From: a virus
IMG/VR virus record: IMGVR_UViG_3300024518_002777
Location: 1-28,837 of that record
Strand: one strand, 5' to 3'
DNA: 28,837 bases
The number at the start of each line of letters is the position of its first letter. Position 1 is the first letter of the stretch. The position numbers and the translations under genes are program-made. Positions 1 to 5,125 of this stretch are shown one piece after another. The notes under the pieces are model-generated. The model was not told where the DNA came from. It saw only the letters and a list, made by a program, of their open reading frames with translations, and did no database searches.

Positions 1-225
1 TGCCGTGATGTTCATTAGCTTGGCCTCGACGCTGCCCTTACTGCGATTGATTAGCGGCGCCTCGGGGTTGCCTTCGGGGTTGGCCGGCGTCGGCGCTCCG
101 ATTATCTCGCGGAGAAACTGCGCCTTAACGTATGGCGAGCCGCGAGCCTCAAGTACTCTGAACGACAGATAGAGCGCGATTGCGCTGTCAATCTCTGCCG
201 GGGTCCAAGGTGGTGATCTGGTCAT
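1..225 (-). CDS. N-terminus of HNH/restriction-type nuclease-like protein (partial, runs off window)
   Basis: This is a leftward open frame of 75 codons starting at ATG 225 and still open at base 1, so only the N-terminus is visible. The residues show a WTPAEI start, an aromatic/Leu-rich helix, then SPYVKAQF and later RSKGSVEAKLMNIT. This order (W-T-x-E, a Y-x-K patch, then an RSxGSxExKxxNI block) matches my recollection of the short N-terminal module found ahead of HNH nuclease and DUF3883-type domains in phage and restriction proteins. The catalytic part would lie outside the window, so nuclease function is inference. A GGCAGG Shine-Dalgarno-like stretch lies just upstream, and a very good sigma70 promoter reads into it from 265-293. 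It is divergent from the structural operon, so it is probably expressed on a different schedule. Confidence 0.6.
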   Translation of the reverse strand, partial: MTRSPPWTPAEIDSAIALYLSFRVLEARGSPYVKAQFLREIIGAPTPANPEGNPEAPLINRSKGSVEAKLMNITA

Positions 226-264
226 AGTCCTGCCCTCGATTGTGAATTGTGAATTGACCATACG

Positions 265-293
265 TGTATACAGCATGCAGCATCGCCTGTCAA
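265..293 (-). promoter_or_regulatory. Strong sigma70 promoter, leftward
   Basis: On the minus strand the sequence reads TTGACA (293-288), exactly 17 bases, then TATACA (270-265). The -35 is a perfect consensus and the -10 matches 5 of 6. Transcription would start near 258 and give a leader of about 33 bases before the ATG at 225. This is the best promoter match in the window. Confidence 0.75.
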
Positions 294-364
294 CATATGT
301 TTACAAGCCTTATGCCACAAGGGCTACAGCGGGTTTGGGGGTGCTGGTTTGGTGCCTGATCTGC

Positions 365-381
365 GCGTCATTTTGTGACGC
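365..381. promoter_or_regulatory. Palindromic operator-like motif, copy A
   Basis: GCGTCA-TTTTG-TGACGC is a perfect 6-base inverted repeat with a 5-base centre. It is the first of three related palindromes in gaps of this window (others at 1209-1223 and 24115-24129), sharing GTCAYWWWGTGAC. It overlaps the -35 of the likely rightward promoter, which is where a repressor or activator of the late operon would be expected. The binding factor is unknown. Confidence 0.5.
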
Positions 382-401
382 ATCGCCGAGCCTGATATCA
401 T
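373..401 (+). promoter_or_regulatory. Probable rightward sigma70 promoter for the late operon
   Basis: TTGTGA (373-378), a 17-base spacer, and TATCAT (396-401) match sigma70 consensus at 4/6 and 5/6. It lies about 85 bases upstream of the terS ATG, and its -35 sits inside the palindrome at 365-381. It is the best forward candidate in the gap, but weaker than the leftward promoter. Confidence 0.45.
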
Positions 402-438
402 TCTGTCAGCTACTAGACGATACGCGCGCGCGACCTGG

Positions 439-450
439 GTACGCGCGTAC
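439..450. repeat. Perfect palindrome GTACGCGCGTAC
   Basis: This is a 12-base perfect palindrome of alternating purine and pyrimidine. It also forms a larger inverted repeat with TACGCGCG at 421-428 (second arm 442-449). It lies between the presumed transcription start and terS, so it could be an operator, a leader hairpin or part of a packaging recognition site. Nothing in the sequence decides among these. Confidence 0.4.
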
Positions 451-485
451 AATCTTGTTGATTATTGACCCAGAGGATTAGAGCC

Positions 486-989
486 ATGGCTGCAACCTAC
501 GACCCTGAATTAGAGGCGCTGCTTAAAGCCTTGCCGACACCTAAGATGGAGCGCTTCTGTCGCGAGTACTTCGTTAGCCTTAGCCCCATTGATTCCGCGC
601 GTAATGCTCACTACAAAGGCAATGACCGCACGCTTTCAGCGATAGGCGTTGAGAACCTATCAAAACCTAGCATCATTGCCGTTATGGACTTGTTTTTCGA
701 GCGCAAGGCCAATGAAGTTGAGATAAACGCGGGCGTGATTGAGCGTGAGTATTGGAAGCTGTACAACCTGTGCATGAATGAGGGCGACAAGTCCGTTGCG
801 CGGCAGTGCCTTAAGGATCTGGGCGAGCACCACGCCATGTTCATCAAGGTAGTAGCTAGTGCCGAGGCTAGTGAGCTGGCGCTGAGGCTTGCTTCTGGCC
901 GCAGCCGTATGAATGACGCACGTAGCCAGCGTGAGGCGGGTGCGGAGCCCGGCCCGGTGGCCGTAGGCGCAGGCCCGGCCGCGTTGTAG
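486..989 (+). CDS. terS: Terminase small subunit
   Basis: The 167-residue protein would recognise phage DNA and hand it to the large terminase for packaging. The residues KMERFCREYFVSLSPIDSAR followed by a spaced helix, then a segment KPSIIAVMDLFFERKANEVEI and a VIEREYWKLYNLC helix follow the Terminase_2-type small subunit pattern: an N-terminal helix-turn-helix arm, then the central oligomerisation helices. I chose ATG 486, which has AGAGGA at 472-477, over the upstream TTG at 465. The C-terminal 25 or so residues are Ala/Gly/Pro-rich and probably disordered. It is the first gene of the rightward operon. Unlike the usual TerS-TerL pair, it is separated from terL by three small genes. Family assignment is by motif reading only. 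Confidence 0.8.
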   Translation: MAATYDPELEALLKALPTPKMERFCREYFVSLSPIDSARNAHYKGNDRTLSAIGVENLSKPSIIAVMDLFFERKANEVEINAGVIEREYWKLYNLCMNEGDKSVARQCLKDLGEHHAMFIKVVASAEASELALRLASGRSRMNDARSQREAGAEPGPVAVGAGPAAL

Positions 990-1217
990 CCCGGTGAGGC
1001 GCGCCATCTTTCACCGTGGTGCTTGGCGATCAGCACCCACACCCGTGCAAGCAGCAGCATGGACGGCCCGCGTCTCTCTCTTTAGTCGTGCGGTGTGTGG
1101 CGTGAGCGGTGCGCTCCGGCCGGGGGTATGGGGACTGTGGGTATACACGTTCGCTTGGGTAGCCACTTTCCCACCGCGTCAAATTTTGAAAAAAATCCAA
1201 AAAACCAGTGTCACAAA
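990..1217. other. GC-rich gap after terS with inverted repeats
   Basis: No convincing gene lies in these 228 bases. Two adjacent inverted repeats can form hairpins: CGGTGA (992-997) with TCACCG (1011-1016), flanking a GGCGCGCC octamer, and GGTGCT (1018-1023) with AGCACC (1032-1037). Neither has a following T-run, so they do not look like intrinsic terminators. An A-rich stretch at about 1184-1205 precedes palindrome copy B. The position next to terS would suit a packaging (pac/cos) site, but no direct evidence shows that. Confidence 0.4.
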
Positions 1218-1223
1218 GTGACG
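1209..1223. promoter_or_regulatory. Palindromic operator-like motif, copy B
   Basis: TGTCA-CAAAG-TGACG (with GTCAC-AAA-GTGAC as the perfect core) sits directly before the GGAGG ribosome site at 1223-1227. As RNA it would fold a 5-bp stem beside the Shine-Dalgarno, so it could act on translation as well as at the DNA level. It differs from copy C (24115-24129) at only a few positions. Confidence 0.5.
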
Positions 1224-1586
1224 GAGGATCTATGGCTCACGAATGGTGAGTCGCAGTTATCGACGCCGGATCACACGAACGATCACATTGAGGTAGATGT
1301 ATCGGGTACGTACATGGTGATGGTGAGCATATCGGCGGCGAACTCGGCGGGGGTTGGTCACAAGATAGTGGTAGATGTTTACAAGAACAATGGAGCGACG
1401 GCGTTCGCCAATTTACATGCACACAGGACGTTAGCGGCGGGCACGGACACGGGTTCGATGTCGTTGAGTGGGTTAATTGCGGTTGATCTTGGGGACACCT
1501 TGGAGTTATGGGCTGACACGGATTCGGCGATAGACAGGACGGTGATATTTGAAGATGTGACGTTTTCGATTCGTCAGATTGTGTGA
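1218..1586 (+). CDS. C1q/jelly-roll-like virion accessory protein (start uncertain)
   Basis: The open frame encodes about 115 residues of a beta-sandwich. Alternating beta strands run from STPDHTNDHIEVDVSGTYMV through KIVVDVYKNNG, the LHAHRTLAAG turn and LSGLIAVDLGDTLELWAD to the final strand. This is the pattern of C1q/TNF-like domains in small phage head or tail decoration proteins. The start is a problem. The only good Shine-Dalgarno (GGAGG, 1223-1227) serves ATG 1232, which is in another frame and stops after MAHEW at TGA 1247. In the coding frame the nearest start is GTG 1218, without a ribosome site. The gene may therefore use a weak GTG start, need a +1 shift near 1244-1249, or be broken by a one-base change. 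A virion-surface role is inference. Confidence 0.6.
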   Translation: MTEDLWLTNGESQLSTPDHTNDHIEVDVSGTYMVMVSISAANSAGVGHKIVVDVYKNNGATAFANLHAHRTLAAGTDTGSMSLSGLIAVDLGDTLELWADTDSAIDRTVIFEDVTFSIRQIV

Positions 1587-1699
1587 TGGTTACAAGAGGG
1601 GCTATACTCGGCTGCACACTCATTAGGGTTTCAGGAGAGAGGTCATTGTTGACGTTTATTACGAGCGGTTTCCGAGCGTTCTGGTGAACGATTAGGGCC
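1587..1699. other. Short gap with an orphan ribosome site
   Basis: AGGAGAGAGG at 1633-1642 is a good Shine-Dalgarno, but the only frame it could serve is 16 codons from an ATT at 1645 to TAG 1693-1695. That would encode a peptide ending YYERFPSVLVND. I do not call it a gene. No terminator was seen. Confidence 0.3.
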
Positions 1700-2041
1700 A
1701 TGTGTGGGTTACCCAGTAGGGATTTGGGTACGCAGTCTTTGTTGTTTGGGCCTGCCGGCTATACGTTGAACAAGACGTTTGGCAAAAAGACCACGCAGCG
1801 GATATCTGACAAGCTGGACAAGATTCATATGTCTACGGTTGGCAAGGTGATTGACAAGGACTTCATCAGGAGTCAGGGTTTTTTGCCTGAGAACAATCCC
1901 ACCAATCTTGTAGATCCTGTGGATCTGAAGCAGCAGCGCAAGGACAAGAAGCGTCGTGCCGAGGCGGTGGAGCGCGGCAATACGTTGCGGGCTCTTGGTC
2001 AGACCGGGCGACAACAATCGACATCGATATTAGGAGGCTGA
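1700..2041 (+). CDS. Small basic phage protein starting Met-Cys
   Basis: The product is 113 residues. It starts MCGLPSRD, has a Lys/Arg-rich middle (KQQRKDKKRRAEAVERG) and ends GRQQSTSILGG. I do not recognise a named domain. The Met-Cys start and the GR-x-STxIL tail motif resemble those of the small protein at 4925-5125 and of small proteins next to portals in related phages, so the two may be paralogues or share a virion role. ATG 1700 is preceded by a weak TTAGGG. The stop (2039-2041) lies one base before the next ATG, so the two genes are probably translationally coupled. Confidence 0.65.
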   Translation: MCGLPSRDLGTQSLLFGPAGYTLNKTFGKKTTQRISDKLDKIHMSTVGKVIDKDFIRSQGFLPENNPTNLVDPVDLKQQRKDKKRRAEAVERGNTLRALGQTGRQQSTSILGG

Positions 2042-2042
2042 A

Positions 2043-2426
2043 ATGGCCCGCGAAGTAATTTTGTTTGCAAGTGAAGCCAGGATTCTGACCGAGAACAGCG
2101 AGAAGGTGGTTCAGGTTGGTAACGAGGATTATCGTGGTGTTTGGTTGTATTTGAATGTCACGGCCGGTTCAGGTACGACGCCGACGCTGGACGTGAAGTT
2201 GCAGCGTCAGGAGCCCGCTGGTGATGCGTGGTTGGACATAGCTGGCGCGGTATTTGTGCAGGCGACGGGTACCACCACTGATCAGTTGACGGTGTATCCG
2301 ACCATGACAGCCGCGGCGAACGATGTCGTCAGGGAGCATATCGGTGGAGCCTTCAGGGCGGTGGCGACCATTGGCGGCACTACGCCGAGCTTCACCTTTA
2401 CGCTGGCGGGCTACCTGTTGCGCTAG
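2043..2426 (+). CDS. Beta-rich head decoration-like protein
   Basis: The 127-residue product has alternating hydrophobic strands and a TPTLDVKLQ strand followed later by FRAVATIGGTTPSFTFTLAG. The same strand pair appears in the cement protein at 8788-9219 (TSPTLDVTLE and VGGTTPTITVTAG), so the two likely share a jelly-roll fold. The predicted role is a virion surface or stabilising protein, which is inference. TAGGAGG at 2031-2037 gives the ATG a strong ribosome site, the clearest one in the packaging section, which suggests high expression as expected for a structural protein. It lies directly ahead of terL. Confidence 0.65.
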   Translation: MAREVILFASEARILTENSEKVVQVGNEDYRGVWLYLNVTAGSGTTPTLDVKLQRQEPAGDAWLDIAGAVFVQATGTTTDQLTVYPTMTAAANDVVREHIGGAFRAVATIGGTTPSFTFTLAGYLLR

Positions 2427-2429
2427 TGC

Positions 2430-3980
2430 ATGACTTCCCTGCTCAGGGACATTGATCTCCAGATAGCTGACGAGTCGGCGCAGTATTACGCTGATCCGTT
2501 GGGCTGGGTGATGTGGGCCTTTCCGTGGGGTGAGGCTGGCTCTGAGCTGCAAAACTACACGGGACCGGACGAATGGCAGATCGACGAACTGACGGCGATT
2601 GGCCGCTCGGTTATGGAGCGGAATTTCGATGGTGTGAACCCGGTTTTACCTCTCCAGCGGGCTACGGCTTCTGGGCATGGTATCGGCAAGTCAGCCCTCA
2701 CTTCGTGGTTAATTTTGTGGTTGATGTCTACACGCCCGAAGTGCCGTGGGACAGTGACAGCCAATACTTCGGACCAGCTCAAAACCAAGACCTGGGGTGA
2801 GTTGGATAAGTGGCGTCACCTGTGCATAACCGGTCACTGGTTCGTTTATCACAACTCAAAGGGAAATATGAATCTCAGGCATGTCTCGAATCCTGAGAAA
2901 TGGAGGGTGGATGCCTATACCTGTCGTGAGGAAAATTCCGAGGCGTTTGCTGGTCAACATGCCATCGATTCAACGTCGTTTTATATCTTCGATGAAGCGA
3001 GCAACGTACCTTCAAAGATATGGGAGGTGGCTGAAGGTGGGCTGACTGACGGCGAGCCGATGTTCTTTGTGTACGGCAACCCGACGCGAAACCACGGCAG
3101 ATTCTTTGATTGCTTCAATCGTCAACGCGAGCTGTGGGACACGCGGCAGATAGACTCTCGCGACTGCAAGTTCCCGAACAAGGAGCTGCACAAGCGCTGG
3201 ATCAAGATATGGGGCGAGGATTCAGATTACGTTCGAGTTCGAATACTGGGAAGATTCCCGAGGGCGGGCGATATGCAGTTTATTCCAAGTGACGTCGTGA
3301 CTGAGTGTATGGCGACTGACCCGATCTACGTGGATGACGATCCGCTCATTATGGGCATTGACGTTGCTCGAGGCGGTGAGGACCGCAATGTCATTTGTTA
3401 CCGCAAGGGCAGGGATGCGCGATCCTGGCCGACCTACATCATTCCCGGCGAAAAGACGCGCGACTCGATGTTGCTGGTATCGAAAATCACTGATCTTTGC
3501 GACCCGCAACGGACACGGAGCTACAAGGGAATTCCAATGCTGCCCGATGCGATCTTTGTCGATGAAACGGGTTTGGGCGGGCCAATCGTGGATCGGCTGC
3601 GGCAGTTGGGCCTGAACGTGTTTGGCGTTAATTTTGGCTCCTCGCCGTTTGATAAGCAGCATTTTGTGAACCGTTCGGCCGAGATGTGGTTCCGGATGAG
3701 GGAATGGCTGATCGCCGGTGGCGCGCTCAAGGATCATCCCGAGCTGGAAATGGATCTTACCGCCAGAGGCTTTACGCACAATGCCAAGGATCAACTGGTG
3801 CTCGAATCCAAGGATGATATGAAAAAGCGCGATCTGGCCTCGCCTGACTGGGGCGATGCCCTGGCACTGACCTTCGCGCTGAATGTGACCAAGATCGAGC
3901 GCGATCAGCGCGGCAGGATCAGGCAAGGCAATGCCGGCGCCGCCATAACTGACTACGACCCGATGGAGTTCAACTTATGA
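2430..3980 (+). CDS. terL: Terminase large subunit (packaging ATPase and nuclease)
   Basis: The 516-residue protein is the motor that pumps and cuts phage DNA at the portal. The N-terminal ATPase shows the Walker A loop GHGIGKS (residues 82-88) and the Walker B/catalytic pair FDEAS (D188, E189). The C-terminal RNase H-like nuclease shows the three acidic positions expected for metal binding: D311 in GIDVARGGEDRN, D378 in FVDETGLGG and D476 in PDWGDAL. Length is normal for the family. The ATG at 2430 has no clear Shine-Dalgarno and lies 4 bases after the previous stop, so it probably relies on coupling. Its stop overlaps the next gene as ATGA. Confidence 0.95.
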   Translation: MTSLLRDIDLQIADESAQYYADPLGWVMWAFPWGEAGSELQNYTGPDEWQIDELTAIGRSVMERNFDGVNPVLPLQRATASGHGIGKSALTSWLILWLMSTRPKCRGTVTANTSDQLKTKTWGELDKWRHLCITGHWFVYHNSKGNMNLRHVSNPEKWRVDAYTCREENSEAFAGQHAIDSTSFYIFDEASNVPSKIWEVAEGGLTDGEPMFFVYGNPTRNHGRFFDCFNRQRELWDTRQIDSRDCKFPNKELHKRWIKIWGEDSDYVRVRILGRFPRAGDMQFIPSDVVTECMATDPIYVDDDPLIMGIDVARGGEDRNVICYRKGRDARSWPTYIIPGEKTRDSMLLVSKITDLCDPQRTRSYKGIPMLPDAIFVDETGLGGPIVDRLRQLGLNVFGVNFGSSPFDKQHFVNRSAEMWFRMREWLIAGGALKDHPELEMDLTARGFTHNAKDQLVLESKDDMKKRDLASPDWGDALALTFALNVTKIERDQRGRIRQGNAGAAITDYDPMEFNL

Positions 3981-4411
3981 CAGATTCTGACCGAACAGCA
4001 AACCTGAAAGCGTGGGCCAAAGTCATATTCCTGGGGCTGTTGAAATGGCCGTTAAAGCTGCTGGCCTTGGTGGTGGTGCCGTTTCTGGGTGATGAGGCTC
4101 GGGTCAATCATCGTGTCTTCGGGGTGAATGATGCGACCGACCTGAGCTGGAAGAACATTGCCGTGACCAACGGCATTCACAATCTCACCGACAGGCCGCA
4201 GGTGGAATTCACCAGCAAGGGTGAAATCAATGAGAAGGTTGCTGGCCTGCAAGTGCGTTGGCGCGTCAGTAAAGATGGCAAGTATGTGAGCTATCGCAGG
4301 GCATGGGGTCCGCCCAGACCGAAAAAGGGCAAGCGCGAGGTGTACGTTGGCTGGACCATGAACGAAACAGCGACCATGCGCCTGACGTTCTTTCAGTTGA
4401 GATTCTGGTGA
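3977..4411 (+). CDS. Small membrane-anchored phage protein
   Basis: The product is 144 residues. A single hydrophobic segment lies at about residues 16-38 (FLGLLKWPLKLLALVVVPFLG) and is followed by a soluble, mostly beta domain. The C-terminus has GWTMNETATMRLTFFQLRFW, similar to the ending of conserved membrane proteins of unknown function that sit beside large terminases in other phages (DUF7338-like, from memory). Start ATG 3977 overlaps the terL stop. Its own stop overlaps the next start as GTGA, so expression is coupled on both sides. Its role is unknown; it could act at the membrane during packaging, lysis or exclusion. Confidence 0.7.
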   Translation: MTDSDRTANLKAWAKVIFLGLLKWPLKLLALVVVPFLGDEARVNHRVFGVNDATDLSWKNIAVTNGIHNLTDRPQVEFTSKGEINEKVAGLQVRWRVSKDGKYVSYRRAWGPPRPKKGKREVYVGWTMNETATMRLTFFQLRFW

Positions 4412-4920
4412 TCGTAGTTGCGTCGGTGTATCACACCGGCACTAATTTCATATTTCAGCACCTTCTCAAGGGCATGACGCAAGTCGGCATCGCCCCTGAC
4501 AGCAAGTACGTCAAAGGGTTGCCGCGCAACTCTTTCGCGCGCATTCACTGTGATCTGTCACAGCATGTTTACCTGCAATGGTGGCTACTGCGCTGCCTGT
4601 GCGTGGTTCCGATGCGCCATCCGGTGTCGGTGGCCGAGTCGTGGAAGGCTCGCGGCAGAGATCTGGCGAATCTCGCAATTCAGTGGAATATTCTGAAAAC
4701 CGAGGTGGATCCATACGAGCCGATGTACCTGCCGATTGACTCTCCAGACAGGATGAACTGGCTGGACACCATAAGCCGTAACATCGATCGAGAATTACAA
4801 ACGGACTGGCCTGTGGTAATGTCCTGCAACAAGAGCGCCACGCTGACCGAGACAGAACGCGAGGCCGTTGTTGAGGTCATGGATGATGGCTTCTTTGACC
4901 GATTTGGTTACGAGGAATAA
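4408..4920 (+). CDS. Sulfotransferase-like P-loop protein
   Basis: From GTG 4408 (overlapping the previous stop) the product is 170 residues. It opens with strand VVASVY followed by HTGTNF (residues 9-14), which fits the 5'-phosphosulfate-binding loop of sulfotransferases. It then has PMRHPVSVAESW (68-79), resembling the RxPxxxxxS 3'-phosphate motif, followed by a helix with IQWNIL. A GFFDRFGYEE tail ends the protein. These features support a sulfotransferase-like fold. Donor, acceptor and activity are unknown, and the protein is shorter than typical enzymes (about 250 or more residues). A longer frame upstream to ATG 4303 exists but would overlap the previous gene by over 100 bases, so I rejected it. 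It could modify a virion or host glycan, or be a non-catalytic relative. Confidence 0.6.
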   Translation: MIVVASVYHTGTNFIFQHLLKGMTQVGIAPDSKYVKGLPRNSFARIHCDLSQHVYLQWWLLRCLCVVPMRHPVSVAESWKARGRDLANLAIQWNILKTEVDPYEPMYLPIDSPDRMNWLDTISRNIDRELQTDWPVVMSCNKSATLTETEREAVVEVMDDGFFDRFGYEE

Positions 4921-4924
4921 CGCA

Positions 4925-5125
4925 ATGTGTTTTGCATCCACGCCCGACCTTCCACCCGTACCAGCCGCACCACCACGATTACCTGATGAAGGCGTAAGGC
5001 TCGCCAGAGCTGATGAGATATCAAAAAGGCGGCGAGCTGCCGGGCGCGCATCCACCATTTTGACAGGACCGGGCGGCGTAACCAGTCAGGCCAATACCAC
5101 TGGCAACACGCTTCTGGGCCAGTAA
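4925..5125 (+). CDS. Small Pro-rich phage protein ahead of portal
   Basis: The product is 66 residues. It starts MCFASTPDLPPVPAAPPRLP (proline-rich), then has SKRRRAAGRASTILTGPGG and ends NTTGNTLLGQ. Small proteins with a Met-Cys start, Pro stretch, GRxSTILTG and a LLGQ end are common just before portal genes in many tailed phages. Their role is not established to my knowledge. I chose ATG 4925, just after the previous stop, over longer frames. Its stop shares a base with the portal ATG (TAATG), implying coupling. It shares the GR-x-STxIL motif with the protein at 1700-2041. Confidence 0.75.
   Translation: MCFASTPDLPPVPAAPPRLPDEGVRLARADEISKRRRAAGRASTILTGPGGVTSQANTTGNTLLGQ

Larger units (their letters stand above)
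226..485. other. Divergent intergenic control region
   Basis: These 260 bases separate the leftward nuclease-like gene from terS. They hold the leftward promoter (265-293), a plausible rightward promoter (373-401) overlapping a palindrome (365-381), a perfect 12-base palindrome (439-450), and a short direct repeat of TGAATTG near 242-257. A GTG-started reading frame at 242-481 looks non-coding: it has no family resemblance and crosses all the regulatory signals. This is the natural control point for the late operon. Confidence 0.6.

Noticed and set aside
242-481. 79-codon GTG-started reading frame in the divergent gap
   Set aside because: It crosses both promoters and palindromes, has no ribosome site and no family resemblance; composition is not protein-like.
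992-1037. Hairpins after terS as an intrinsic terminator
   Set aside because: No T-run follows either stem, and the operon seems to continue.
1645-1695. 16-codon frame after a good AGGAGAGAGG site, peptide VDVYYERFPSVLVND
   Set aside because: There is no ATG, GTG or TTG start in frame; ATT would be needed and the peptide is too short to support.
4303-4407. Longer start (ATG 4303) for the sulfotransferase-like gene
   Set aside because: It would overlap the upstream gene by over 100 bases, and the added residues are basic and unlike the family start; GTG 4408 puts the P-loop strand at the very N-terminus as expected.
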